From Synechococcus sp. CCY 9618 (lineage in GTDB: Bacteria > Cyanobacteriota > Cyanobacteriia > PCC-6307 > Cyanobiaceae), in assembly GCF_019038415.1 (NCBI RefSeq), contig NZ_JAFKRG010000014.1:39194-103193 (forward strand): DNA of 64,000 bases, written 5' to 3'. Both the position numbers and the translations under genes were made by a program. Positions 47,306 through 55,403 of this stretch are shown in pieces. Positions within the stretch are counted from its first letter, which is position 1; each line of letters begins with the position of its first letter. The notes under the pieces are model-generated. The model did not search any database, was not told the DNA's origin, and was given only the letters and a program-made list of their open reading frames with translations.

Positions 47306-47533
47306 ATGATTCAGCTCCACGGCCTCGACGACGAATGGGTCCACGTCGGCCTGATCGCCGGCGAGCACCAGCGGGAGGCCTTCCTGGCCCTCAACCCCTT
47401 GGGCCAGGTGCCGGTGCTCCGGGACGGGCCGAACGCCCTGGCCGATGCCCAGGCCATCCCCCACGTGGGCGCCTGGATCGGGCGGATCCAGGCCCTGCCG
47501 GGCTACGTGCCCATGAAAGGCCTGGAGAGCTGA
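47306..47533 (+). pseudogene. glutathione S-transferase remnant with two in-frame deletions
   Basis: Open for 75 codons, but an intact GST has about 200. The N terminus MIQLHG runs straight into LDDEWVHVGLIAGEHQREAF, skipping the SxxSxxCxKVR region that forms the active-site helix. FLALNPLGQVPVLRDGPNAL, with the usual cis-Pro, is followed by DAQAI and then at once by PHVGAWIGRIQALPGYVPM, which belongs to the very C terminus of GST. About 20 and over 100 residues appear lost, both without frameshift. It lacks the catalytic residue and most of the substrate domain, so it is unlikely to be an enzyme. It keeps promoter and operators in front and leads into the PNPOx-like gene 15 bases later. Confidence 0.8.
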
Positions 47534-47548
47534 CCGGAGGATCCAGCC

Positions 47549-48130
47549 ATGAGCCTGCACTATCTGCACACCCACCTCACCCCCGCCGTGGGCGAGGCCC
47601 AGCGCCAGGCCTACGGCCGCGTCCAGGCCGTGCCGCCGGCAAGCGCGCCTGATCGGCTCGGGGAGAGGGAGATCAGCTTCATCGCCGCCCGTGACAGCTT
47701 CTATATCGCCAGCCTCACCGAAGCCGGAGCGCCCTACCTGCAGCACCGGGGTGGACCGCCCGGCTTCCTGCGGGTGGTGGATGGGCAAACCCTGGAATGT
47801 CCTGATTTCAGCGGCAACCGCCAGCTGCTCACCACCGGCCATCTGCGCCGCGATCCCCGGGTGGCCCTGTTCCTGATGGATTACCCCGCCCGGCGTCGGC
47901 TGAAGATCGACGGCAGCGCCGAGGTGGTGGCCGCCGATGGGGAGGGGCCCCAGGTGGAGCGGATGTTCCGTATCCGCGTGGAGGCCTTCGACTGGAACTG
48001 CCCCCAGTTCATCACCCCCCGCTTCACCGCGGCCGAGGTGGAGGAGCAGCTGCGGCCCCTGAGGCGGCGCATCGCCGAACTGGAAGAGGCTCTCAGAAGG
48101 GCCCCTCCAGCTGGCCGTGCCTGCCCCTGA
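47549..48130 (+). CDS. pyridoxamine 5'-phosphate oxidase-family flavin-binding protein
   Basis: 193 residues. EREISFIAARDSFYIASLTE, APYLQHRGGPPGFLRVVDG, GNRQLLTTGHLRRDPRVALF and PARRRLKIDGSAEVV are typical of the PNPOx-like split-barrel subfamily that often accompanies GST and TetR genes. Members bind FMN or F420 and reduce small organics; the function here is not defined. A Shine-Dalgarno GGAGG stands about eight bases before the ATG. With the GST remnant it forms the operon opposite the TetR gene, so it is probably induced by an electrophile or drug. Confidence 0.88.
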   Translation: MSLHYLHTHLTPAVGEAQRQAYGRVQAVPPASAPDRLGEREISFIAARDSFYIASLTEAGAPYLQHRGGPPGFLRVVDGQTLECPDFSGNRQLLTTGHLRRDPRVALFLMDYPARRRLKIDGSAEVVAADGEGPQVERMFRIRVEAFDWNCPQFITPRFTAAEVEEQLRPLRRRIAELEEALRRAPPAGRACP

Positions 48131-48145
48131 GCCTGGGGGCCGTCC

Positions 48146-48349
48146 TCAGGGAAGCGGTCCGATGCGCTCCAGGAGGGAGGGCCTCCGTTGGATCACGCTG
48201 GCGACCGCATCGATGCCCAGCCCGCCCAGGGCGAGGGCTCCGAGCAGCGGCCCGGCCGTGCGGTCACTCACCATGAGAACGGTGAGGGCCAGACCGATGA
48301 ACAGGGCGCCGATGGCCAGGGTGATCATCCCGTTCGGCCTCCTGCTCAT
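48146..48349 (-). CDS. small two-helix membrane protein
   Basis: 67 residues with two hydrophobic segments (MITLAIGALFIGLALTVLMV and GPLLGALALGGLGIDAVASV). The tail is short and basic. Its start overlaps the stop of the cupin gene by four bases (ATGA on the minus strand), so the four minus-strand genes up to 50326 form one unit. No family recognised. Confidence 0.65.
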   Translation of the reverse strand: MSRRPNGMITLAIGALFIGLALTVLMVSDRTAGPLLGALALGGLGIDAVASVIQRRPSLLERIGPLP

Positions 48350-48723
48350 GGCGCTGATTCCCCGCGGCGCTGGGGAAAGGACACATCCAGCACCAGGCAG
48401 CCTTCGTCGGTGCGGAACGGTCCATGCAGCTCGCCAGGCGGCCGGCTGGCGTAGTGACCCGTCTCCAGCCAGAGGCCGAAGGCTTCATCGAAGAGGCGCC
48501 CGCTGACGATGAAGATCTCCTCCGGGAAGTCGTGGGCCTTGCCGCCGAAGGCGGAGGTGTCGGCGCCGGGCAGGAAGCGGGTCAGGCGGGTCATTTCCCC
48601 CGTGGCCGGATCGTGGCTCAGCACCAGCTCCTGCACCCGGCCCTCCAGTCCCTCCAGCCAGCGCCAGCGCTGGGCCTGCTCCGGTGCCAGGGGATTCCAG
48701 TAGGGGCTGCTGGTCTTGCTCAC
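48346..48723 (-). CDS. cupin-domain protein (ChrR-like)
   Basis: 125 residues, a single cupin barrel with motif-1-like DFPEEIFIVSGRLFDEAFGL and motif-2-like HYASRPPGELHGPFRTDEGC. His and Glu residues at the expected metal positions are present (EE, H, H). Members related to the ChrR C-terminal domain bind a metal and are often paired with singlet-oxygen responses, but no sigma factor gene is nearby. Overlaps both neighbours. Confidence 0.82.
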   Translation of the reverse strand: MSKTSSPYWNPLAPEQAQRWRWLEGLEGRVQELVLSHDPATGEMTRLTRFLPGADTSAFGGKAHDFPEEIFIVSGRLFDEAFGLWLETGHYASRPPGELHGPFRTDEGCLVLDVSFPQRRGESAP

Positions 48724-49337
48724 GGCTGGGCTCCGGTGAGGTGGGCGTGAATGAGGGGTGCCAGCCGGTCGGCGTGATGCAGGCCGAGATCATGGTCGCC
48801 ACCGGGGATCACGTGCAACCGGGCCTGAGGCAGCAGCGCGGCCAGCCGCTCACCTGCAGCCACCGGGCTGAACGGATCGGCATCGCCCCACAGCAGCAGG
48901 GTGGGCTTCGAGACGTCCGGCAACCGGCCGGAGAGGTCCGTCACGTCGGTGGCGAACCAGTCGGGGAGGAGGGGATGGGCGGCCTGGAAGCCGGCCCGCC
49001 AGTCGGCGGCACCCAGCTCTGCCATGGGCAGCCCGCCGGAGGTGGCGCACAGCACCAGGTGGGTCACCCACCGGGGCCGCGTCAGTGCCGCCCGCAGCGC
49101 CAGGACCCCACCCATCGACTGGGCGATCAGGGCGCAGGGGCGATCCAGCGGCTCCAGCACCAGGGCCAGCAGATCTTCGAATCCGGCGACTCCCGGCCGG
49201 GGCGGGGTGTCGCCGAAGCCCGGCCAGCCCAGGTGCCATGACTCGCCAGGCCATCCCAGGCGTTCGGCCAGTGGACCCCAGAAGGAGGTGTTGCCCGAGG
49301 CGCCGGGGAGGAACAGCAGCCGTTCGGGCCGCGCCAT
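48720..49337 (-). CDS. alpha/beta hydrolase
   Basis: 205 residues. FLPGASGNTSFWGPLAERLG is the oxyanion region, ALIAQSMGGVLALRAALTRP contains the nucleophile elbow SMGG (usually GHSMGG, here AQSMGG), LLLWGDADPFSPV the acid Asp, and PGGDHDLGLHH the catalytic His. A small BioH/MenH-like fold; substrate not known. ATG 49337 sits on the first base of the preceding gene's stop, so it is coupled to the SDR gene. Confidence 0.87.
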   Translation of the reverse strand: MARPERLLFLPGASGNTSFWGPLAERLGWPGESWHLGWPGFGDTPPRPGVAGFEDLLALVLEPLDRPCALIAQSMGGVLALRAALTRPRWVTHLVLCATSGGLPMAELGAADWRAGFQAAHPLLPDWFATDVTDLSGRLPDVSKPTLLLWGDADPFSPVAAGERLAALLPQARLHVIPGGDHDLGLHHADRLAPLIHAHLTGAQP

Positions 49338-50326
49338 CAGGCCTCCACGCCCACCAGGGCCGCGCTTGCCTCCCACAGCCGGCGGGCCAGGTCTTCATCC
49401 TGGGCCTCGCCGCTGGTGGGGCAGGCCTCGAACCGGTGCCGACCCGGCCCCTCCAGCCGGTTGCTGAGATAGCGGAAGCCACCGGCGGCATGGGCGTCGT
49501 CGCTGGCCAGGGCTGCCAGCAGGGCGCCGGCGTTCTCGACACTTTCGGTGAGCCGCAGCAGCGAGCGGGCCGCCAGGGCGAACAGCCGCTGGCCCAGCTC
49601 GTTGCCCTGGCGGCTGTAGCGCCAGAAGCCGCCGGTGCTGGTGGGCGGAATCACCAGGCCAGGGCTCCAGGCGATCACCGGCCACGGCGTGCCCCGCGCC
49701 TCCAGGCGGCGGGCCCATTCCCGGGCGAACAGCACGTTGCAGAGCTTGCTGTCCTTGTAGGCCTTGTCGGCACTGAAGGCACTGCCGTCCACCATCGTCA
49801 CCCCCTCACCGGCGCGGTCCACAAGGCCGCCCAGGTCGCCGAGGCCGGCCGGCGGCCCTACCCGGCCTCCGGCGCTGGCGGGGTCATGGACCTCCGAGGC
49901 GGTGACCACCACCCGGGGGGCTCGCCCCGCTTCCAGCAACGGCAGCAGCCGCTGGGCCAGCAGAAAGTGCCCGAGATGGTTCACGGCGAAGGTGAGTTCA
50001 TGGCCCTGGGGTGTGCGCCGCGGCTCACGGGAGCCCGCGTACTGGAGGCCGGCGTTGAGCACCAGGGTGTCGATGGGGTTGCCCGTGGCCATCAGCTCGG
50101 CCGCGGCGGCCCGCACGCTCTCCAGATCGCCCAGGTCGCCCACCACCGTGGCGGGCGGCGACCCGGCGCCGGCCCGGCTGATCACCTGCTGACGGGCGTC
50201 CTCGGCGGTGACCTGATCCCGGCACAGCAGGGTGAGGCGATGGCCCGCCCGGCAGAGCAGAACCGCGGCCTCGAAGCCGATGCCGGAGTTGGCGCCGGTG
50301 AGCAGGAGGCGGCGAGGTTCAGCCAC
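49337..50326 (-). CDS. short-chain dehydrogenase resembling light-dependent protochlorophyllide reductase
   Basis: 329 residues, longer than a classical SDR (about 250). TGANSGIG (10-17), NAG (91-93), catalytic Ser near 144, and YKDSKLCN (Tyr190, Lys194, Cys196) are visible. The YKDSKLCN block, the preceding GLGDLGGLVDRAGEGVTMVD segment, and the C-terminal ARRLWEASAALVG all follow the light-dependent protochlorophyllide reductase (POR) pattern. It differs from true POR in having NAG instead of the CNA of the DALVCNA motif. I call it a POR-like SDR, function unknown, in a four-gene accessory cluster. Confidence 0.85.
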   Translation of the reverse strand: MAEPRRLLLTGANSGIGFEAAVLLCRAGHRLTLLCRDQVTAEDARQQVISRAGAGSPPATVVGDLGDLESVRAAAAELMATGNPIDTLVLNAGLQYAGSREPRRTPQGHELTFAVNHLGHFLLAQRLLPLLEAGRAPRVVVTASEVHDPASAGGRVGPPAGLGDLGGLVDRAGEGVTMVDGSAFSADKAYKDSKLCNVLFAREWARRLEARGTPWPVIAWSPGLVIPPTSTGGFWRYSRQGNELGQRLFALAARSLLRLTESVENAGALLAALASDDAHAAGGFRYLSNRLEGPGRHRFEACPTSGEAQDEDLARRLWEASAALVGVEA

Positions 50327-50355
50327 TGGCAGTGTCCCTGGGGTGACGGCGGGGC

Positions 50356-51543
50356 TCAGAACAGCCTGAACAGATTGAAGCCCCCGCCTTTCTCGGCGGG
50401 CTCCTCCTTCTCATCGCCGGGGCCGGGATCGAACATCTCCATGCCTTCGCCCAGCGGACGGGTGGCGGTGGAGCGGCGCTCCAGGCTGAGCCGCCAGGCG
50501 GGGGCGCCCTGGGGGCTGCTCAGCATCAGGGTGTCGCCGTAGGCGGTGAAGGTGACCATTGCCGTCCGCATGGCCGCCATGGCCTCGGTGCTCACCGTGC
50601 AGCTGGTGCGCTCCGGCGCAAGCAGCACGTTGCGCTGCACCAGCCGGGCCGCCTCGGGGGCCCGCAGATCGCCGGGCACCGTGCTGTCGCCCCAGGGCGC
50701 CTCGCTGGAGGTCCAGATCACGATGTCGCCCTCCTGGCGGCCCATGCCGGTGGCCATGGCCTGATAGCCCAGGGCCGTCGGGACGGTCTGCCAGTTCAGT
50801 CGCTGGGCGCCGCCGCTCGCCGTGCTCGTCAGGCTCACCGGCGCCAGGAAATCGTGCCCCCCATCCACCTGGAAAAGGATCTCGGGGGCGTAGTTGCTGG
50901 CCACCAGATGGTTGCCCACCAGTGAGGCCTGCGGCGGCACCCCCCTGGTCTCCTCGTTGTCCGGCCAGCGGCCGGTGGTGCCCGAGCTGCCTCCGGCCCA
51001 GGGCATGGAGGCCATCTGCTTCATGGCCTGCATGGCCTGGCGCCGCTGTTCGGGCAGCAGCCCCTGCAGGCTGATCACCTCCGGCTGGCCGGCGCCGGCG
51101 CTCTCGGCACAGCCGCGGTAGATGAGCATCCGGCCCTTCAGCTCGGGGAACGCCTCCTGCGTCCACTGGGGTGGCTCGGCCGGTCCGAAGCCGGTGCTCT
51201 TCAGCGGCAGGGCCGCTCCCATCGCCAGGCCGGGGGGGATGCGGTGCTCGGCGCTGGGGCTGGGGGCCGTTCCCGGCGATTGCAGCCGCAGGTCCAGCTG
51301 GCGGGTGGTGGCGTTGAAGGAGGGCCGGCCGCCCATCATCATCTTCATCATGTCGCCGCCTCCCATGGTCATGGCGCCCATCCCAGAGCTGGTGAGCGCC
51401 TCCATTGCATAGGTGGCCACCGGGGCCGGCGGCCTTGCACCGGGTTTGGGGGACGCCGCCCCGGCCGGCAGAGCCAGGCCGGGGCCGAGCAGAAAGGCGA
51501 GCTGAACCGCCGAACGCCAGGGACACCACCGTGATGCGCCCAT
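50356..51543 (-). CDS. secreted Met-rich protein of unknown function
   Basis: 395 residues. A signal peptide (SAVQLAFLLGPGLALPAGAA) is followed by a Met-rich block (MGAMTMGGGDMMKMMMGG, with ten Met in about 20 residues) and a beta-rich region with RGCAESAGAGQPEVISLQGL. Met-rich patches can bind copper or silver, which is a possibility only. The tail ends in GGGFNLFRLF after an acidic stretch. I do not know the family. ATG 51543 was preferred to TTG 51570 because it starts directly before the signal peptide. It lies 29 bases before the SDR gene. Confidence 0.72.
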   Translation of the reverse strand: MGASRWCPWRSAVQLAFLLGPGLALPAGAASPKPGARPPAPVATYAMEALTSSGMGAMTMGGGDMMKMMMGGRPSFNATTRQLDLRLQSPGTAPSPSAEHRIPPGLAMGAALPLKSTGFGPAEPPQWTQEAFPELKGRMLIYRGCAESAGAGQPEVISLQGLLPEQRRQAMQAMKQMASMPWAGGSSGTTGRWPDNEETRGVPPQASLVGNHLVASNYAPEILFQVDGGHDFLAPVSLTSTASGGAQRLNWQTVPTALGYQAMATGMGRQEGDIVIWTSSEAPWGDSTVPGDLRAPEAARLVQRNVLLAPERTSCTVSTEAMAAMRTAMVTFTAYGDTLMLSSPQGAPAWRLSLERRSTATRPLGEGMEMFDPGPGDEKEEPAEKGGGFNLFRLF

Positions 51544-51584
51544 GCCCGTGTTGTTGATGAGGTGCGTCAATCTATGGCTTGCCG

Positions 51585-52136
51585 ATGCCCGTGCCTTCCA
51601 TGGACACCGTCGCCCCAGCGCCCCTGCGGCGCATCGATCAGGCTCTCTTTGATGCGGTGGCCGCCGGCGCCGCCGACTCCCCTCGCCGGCGCCTCAATCA
51701 CAATTTTCATGCCCCCTCCGATCGGGTGCAGCGGTTTCTCAATGTGCTCCAGCCCGGTACCTACGTGCGCCCGCACCGGCACCTGCGCGAGCAGCCCGGG
51801 GAGGGCTTCGAGTGCTTCCTGGTGCTGCAGGGGGAGGTGGGCCTGCTGCTGCTCGACGGGAACGGCCGGGTGCTGGGCCGCGAGCGGATCAGCGCCGCCG
51901 GGCCCCTGCGCGGCATCGAGCTCGCCGAGGGGGTGATCCACACCCTGGTGGCCCTCTGCGCCGATGCCGTGCTGATGGAGATCAAGCAGGGCCCCTACCG
52001 GCCCTCCGCCGACAAGGACTTTCTGGCCGGCTTCCCCCTTGAGGGCACGGAGGCCGCGGCCCGGCTGGAGGCCCGCTGGCGGGCGCTGTTCGATGACGGC
52101 GACGCCGGTGGCCCGGCTGCAGGCCTGCCCGACTGA
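51585..52136 (+). CDS. WbuC-family cupin
   Basis: About 183 residues. PRRRLNHNFHAPSDRVQRFL, VLQPGTYVRPHRHLREQPGE and GEVGLLLLDGNGRVLG match WbuC-type cupin proteins, which have the HxH and Glu/His metal site (PHRH). WbuC genes sit in O-antigen clusters elsewhere and the function is unknown. Several starts are possible (TTG 51579, ATG 51585, ATG 51600). It is divergent from the Met-rich secreted protein gene. Confidence 0.87.
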   Translation: MPVPSMDTVAPAPLRRIDQALFDAVAAGAADSPRRRLNHNFHAPSDRVQRFLNVLQPGTYVRPHRHLREQPGEGFECFLVLQGEVGLLLLDGNGRVLGRERISAAGPLRGIELAEGVIHTLVALCADAVLMEIKQGPYRPSADKDFLAGFPLEGTEAAARLEARWRALFDDGDAGGPAAGLPD

Positions 52137-52144
52137 AGGTCGGC

Positions 52145-52720
52145 TCAGCTCAGGTCGGCCCGGCGGCAGAAACTGCAGTGTCCCCAGCGGGCCATCTCGC
52201 CGGCGGGGGCCGGTCGGCCGCAGGTCGGACAGTCGGCCATGCCGTGCACATCGCAGCGGCTGGGATGGACGGCCCACACCTCCGCTTCGTTCTGGCCACC
52301 AGGGGTGACAGGGGCACCGGGATGGTGCTGCTGCACCCGCACGTCGCGCACGGCATAGCCGGCCCCCCGCAGGGCCCCCAGCAGCTGGTGGCGGTTGTAC
52401 TGCAGGGCCTGCAGCCAGGGCCCCGGGGCGGCTCCCACCGTCAGCAGGCCCCCCTGCAGCTGCAGGGGCCGGCAGTGGGGCGCCAGCTGGGGACCGGCGA
52501 TGCGGGGCCACTCCCGCCACAGCCCCGCCAGGTGTCCGTCGCGGCGCCAGTCCTGCTGAAGCCCCTCCAGGCAGCTGGCCAGGGCGCTGGCCGGGGGCCG
52601 CGGTGGTGGCATCAGGAACGAGAGATTCCCCACCCGGCGGGTCTGCACCGCCTCACTGAAGCCGCGCCGATCGCGCTGGCCTTCCGGACGGCGTCGCTGG
52701 CGGGACCGGGGCTGTTCCAT
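52145..52720 (-). CDS. DciA-like (DUF721) protein with C-terminal zinc ribbon
   Basis: 191 residues. The central segment LASCLEGLQQDWRRDGHLAG, WREWPRIAGPQLAPHCRPLQ and LTVGAAPGPWLQALQYNRHQ is the DUF721 (DciA) domain, which in many bacteria loads the replicative helicase DnaB. At the C terminus DCPTCGRPAPAGEMARWGHC followed by SFCRR contains Cys-x2-Cys and Cys-x2-Cys, a probable zinc ribbon. The first 35 residues are basic (RSRQRRRPEGQRDRRG). ATG 52720 is used; ATG 52612 would start at the DUF721 domain. Confidence 0.85.
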   Translation of the reverse strand: MEQPRSRQRRRPEGQRDRRGFSEAVQTRRVGNLSFLMPPPRPPASALASCLEGLQQDWRRDGHLAGLWREWPRIAGPQLAPHCRPLQLQGGLLTVGAAPGPWLQALQYNRHQLLGALRGAGYAVRDVRVQQHHPGAPVTPGGQNEAEVWAVHPSRCDVHGMADCPTCGRPAPAGEMARWGHCSFCRRADLS

Positions 52721-52798
52721 TCCCGTCAGGCTAGGCGGGCTCAGGAACAAGCAGCCCCCGCGCCGTCTGCCCAAGGCTGGCGCCCGACGCAGGTGGTG

Positions 52799-52918
52799 AT
52801 GCGCCCGGAAGTGTTCCGGAAATTCTCCGTGGTGGTGCCCAGGTTTGTGCCCACCGGCGGCAAGGCGGTCATCACCGACCACTCCATGGGCGACCACGCC
52901 CTGAAACTCTTCGCCTGA
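52799..52918 (+). CDS. putative 39-residue protein
   Basis: Reads MRPEVFRKFSVVVPRFVP followed by TGGKAVITDHSMGDHALKLF. Every codon is of the GC-rich kind used by neighbouring genes, and a purine-rich AGGTGG stretch precedes the ATG. It is compact, mixed hydrophobic/basic, and not part of another gene. No family recognised, so it could still be chance. Confidence 0.35.
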   Translation: MRPEVFRKFSVVVPRFVPTGGKAVITDHSMGDHALKLFA

Positions 52919-53045
52919 GCCAAGCGCTGCAATCCCCGAACCGGGCCGGCGCCCCGCCGGTGAGGGTGCGGCAATCCGCTGGCCGGCGCAGAGGTCCCGG
53001 CGGCCGGTTCTGGCTACCCTCAGACCCTGCACTGGCCCCGCCTCC

Positions 53046-53819
53046 ATGGGATTTTTCGATCGGCTGAGCCGTCTCCTGCGCGCCAACCTCAACGACCTGG
53101 TGAGCAAGGCCGAGGATCCGGCCAAGATCCTCGACCAGTCCGTGGCGGACATGCAGGGCGACCTGGTCAAGCTGCGCCAGGCCGTGGCCACCGCCATCGC
53201 CAGCCAGAAGCGGCTGCAGAACCAGGCCGAGCAGGCCGAGGCCCAGTCGAAAACCTGGTACGAGCGGGCCGAGCTGGCCCTCAAGAAAGGGGAGGAAGAC
53301 CTGGCCCGCGAATCCCTCTCCCGCCGCAAGACCTACCAGGACACCGCCACCGCCCTCAACGCCCAGCTCAGCGGCCAGGCCGCCCAGGTCGACACCCTCA
53401 AGCGCAGCCTCACCGCCCTTGAGGGCAAGATCGCCGAGGCCAAGACCAAGAAGGACATGCTCAAGGCCCGCGCCCAGGCGGCCCAGGCCCAGGAGCAGCT
53501 TCAGAACGCCGTGGGCAGCCTGGGCACCAACAGCTCCATGGCGGCCTTCGAGCAGATGGAGGAGAAGGTTCTCAACATGGAGGCCCGCAGTCAGGCAGCC
53601 GCCGAACTGGCCGGAGCCGATCTGGAGAGCCAGTTCGCGGCCCTGGAGGGCAGCGATGTCGACGATGAGCTGGCGGCCCTCAAGAATCGTCTCGAAGGTG
53701 GCAAGACCCCGATCGCCCTGCCCCTGGAGGGCGGCCCGGCTCCCCAGCTGGAGCCGGTCCAGGTGGCCGAGGTGAACGCCGAGCTCGAGGAACTGCGCAA
53801 GTCCATCGACACGCTCTGA
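53046..53819 (+). CDS. vipp1: IM30/Vipp1 (PspA family) membrane-remodelling protein
   Basis: 257 residues, nearly all helical. The N terminus MGFFDRLSRLLRANLNDLV is the amphipathic helix that binds membrane lipids. Helices 2-6 follow (KAEDPAKILDQSVADMQGDL and KGEEDLARESLSRRKTYQDT), and about 30 residues after the PspA core end in AELEELRKSIDTL, the extension of Vipp1 versus PspA. It forms rings and rods that maintain thylakoids. It stands alone with a strong terminus-to-start gap of 35 bases to the thioredoxin gene. Confidence 0.95.
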   Translation: MGFFDRLSRLLRANLNDLVSKAEDPAKILDQSVADMQGDLVKLRQAVATAIASQKRLQNQAEQAEAQSKTWYERAELALKKGEEDLARESLSRRKTYQDTATALNAQLSGQAAQVDTLKRSLTALEGKIAEAKTKKDMLKARAQAAQAQEQLQNAVGSLGTNSSMAAFEQMEEKVLNMEARSQAAAELAGADLESQFAALEGSDVDDELAALKNRLEGGKTPIALPLEGGPAPQLEPVQVAEVNAELEELRKSIDTL

Positions 53820-53854
53820 ATTCATACAATCGGGCCACCGCAATCCGTAACGCC

Positions 53855-54205
53855 GTGGCCACCGACGTCGACTCCCCCGTGCTCGAGCTCACCGACGCCA
53901 ACTTCCAGGCGGCGGTCCGCGAGACACCGGGTCCGGTGCTGGTGGATGTCTGGGCCTCCTGGTGCGGCCCCTGCCGACTGATGGCCCCCCTGATGACCTG
54001 GGCCGCCCAGGCCTATGCCGCCGCTGCGGGCGGAGCTCTCACGGTCGGCAAGCTCGAGGCTGATCCCAACCCCCTCACCCGCGATGAGCTCAAGATCCAG
54101 GGGCTGCCCACCCTGATCCTGTTCCGCGCCGGCCAGGAACTGGCCCGCCACGAAGGGGCCATGGCCCAGTCCCAGCTGAAGGCTTTCCTGGATGCCCATC
54201 TCTGA
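53855..54205 (+). CDS. thioredoxin-family protein
   Basis: 116 residues from a GTG start. The active-site motif WCGPC (Cys37, Cys40) and cis-Pro in GLPTLILFRAGQE are intact. Length and motifs fit a canonical thioredoxin. The last 14 bases overlap the start of the aminotransferase gene. Whether it is reduced by FTR or NTR is not visible. Confidence 0.93.
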   Translation: MATDVDSPVLELTDANFQAAVRETPGPVLVDVWASWCGPCRLMAPLMTWAAQAYAAAAGGALTVGKLEADPNPLTRDELKIQGLPTLILFRAGQELARHEGAMAQSQLKAFLDAHL

Positions 54206-55403
54206 GCGTCTGTCGCGACTGGGCAGCGGCGTCTTCGCCCGCAACGACCAGCGCAAGGCCGCCTATCTCGCCCGCATGGCCGGCGCGGGCCTCCCGGCGG
54301 GCTCAGCCCTGCCCCCCCTGCTTGATCTTTCGCTCGGCTCCACCGATCTCCAGCCTCCGGCCGTCGCCCTCGAGGCCATCGCCGCGGGTCTGAAACGGCC
54401 CGAGAGTGCCTCCTACTGCCTCCACGCCGCCACCCTCCCCTTCCGGGAGGCGGTGGCGGCCTGGGCCCGCCGCCGTTTCGACGTGGCCGTGGATCCCGAC
54501 ACGGAGGTGCTCCTGCTGGTGGGGTCCCAGGAGGGCACGGCCCACCTGCCTCTGGCGGTGCTGGATCCGGGCGATCGGGCCCTGCTGCTTGACCCCTACT
54601 ACCCCTCCCACATGGGAGGCCTGCATCTGGCCTCGGCCGATCCGGTGCTGCTGCGCCTCGATCCGGAGGCCGGCTGGCGCCCCGATTTCGACCGCCTCTC
54701 CCCCAGCCAGTGGCAGGCCCTGAAGCTGATGGTGCTGGGCTTTCCCCACAACCCCACGGCCACCACCGGCGAGCAGGGCTGGCTGGACATGGCGGTGGAG
54801 CGGGCCCTGCGCCACGACATCGTGCTCGCCCACGACAACCCCTACGTCGACCTGGCCCTGGAGGGGGAGGCCCCGGCCCTGCTGCGAAATCCCGCCTGGC
54901 GCCGTTGCGGCATCGAGTTCTTCTCCTTCTCCAAGAGCTGGTGCCTGGGGGGGTATCGGCTCGCCTTCGCCATCGGCGCCGAATGGCTGATCACCGCCCT
55001 GCGTCAGCTCAAGGGAGTGGTGGATTTCAACCAGTCCCTGGCCCTGCAGGCCGGAGCCATCGCCGCCCTGGAGCAGGCCCCCCAGTGGCCCGGGCAGCTG
55101 CGCGCCATCTACCGGGAGCGCCGCGACCGCATGGCCGATGCCCTGGAGGCCCAGGGCTGGCCCGTGCGGCGGCCTTCGATGGCTCTCTACCTCTGGCTGC
55201 AGATTCCTGCGGTCGCCCGGGCCCGGGGTCTGGACTCCGAGCGCTTCTGTGCCGCCCTGCTGGAGGGCACCGGGGTCTGTCTCACCCCCGGCAACGGCTT
55301 CGGCCCCGGCGGTGAGGGCTGGCAGCGGCTGGCCCTGGTGCATCCCGCCGCAGATCTGGAGGCCGGCGCGGCCCGCATCGGCGACTGGCTGCGGCGGTTT
55401 TGA
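54192..55403 (+). CDS. PLP-dependent class I/II aminotransferase
   Basis: 403 residues. LLDLSLGSTDLQPPAVALEA, LVGSQEGTAHLPLAVLDPGD, LGFPHNPTATTGEQGWL and the PLP Lys in FFSFSKSWCLGGYRLAFAIG are typical of fold-type I aminotransferases of the LL-diaminopimelate/aspartate type. The substrate cannot be set; LL-DAP aminotransferases have a related N terminus but a different length (about 410). It overlaps the thioredoxin gene and the birA gene (four bases), so it is in one unit. Confidence 0.88.
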   Translation: MPISERLSRLGSGVFARNDQRKAAYLARMAGAGLPAGSALPPLLDLSLGSTDLQPPAVALEAIAAGLKRPESASYCLHAATLPFREAVAAWARRRFDVAVDPDTEVLLLVGSQEGTAHLPLAVLDPGDRALLLDPYYPSHMGGLHLASADPVLLRLDPEAGWRPDFDRLSPSQWQALKLMVLGFPHNPTATTGEQGWLDMAVERALRHDIVLAHDNPYVDLALEGEAPALLRNPAWRRCGIEFFSFSKSWCLGGYRLAFAIGAEWLITALRQLKGVVDFNQSLALQAGAIAALEQAPQWPGQLRAIYRERRDRMADALEAQGWPVRRPSMALYLWLQIPAVARARGLDSERFCAALLEGTGVCLTPGNGFGPGGEGWQRLALVHPAADLEAGAARIGDWLRRF

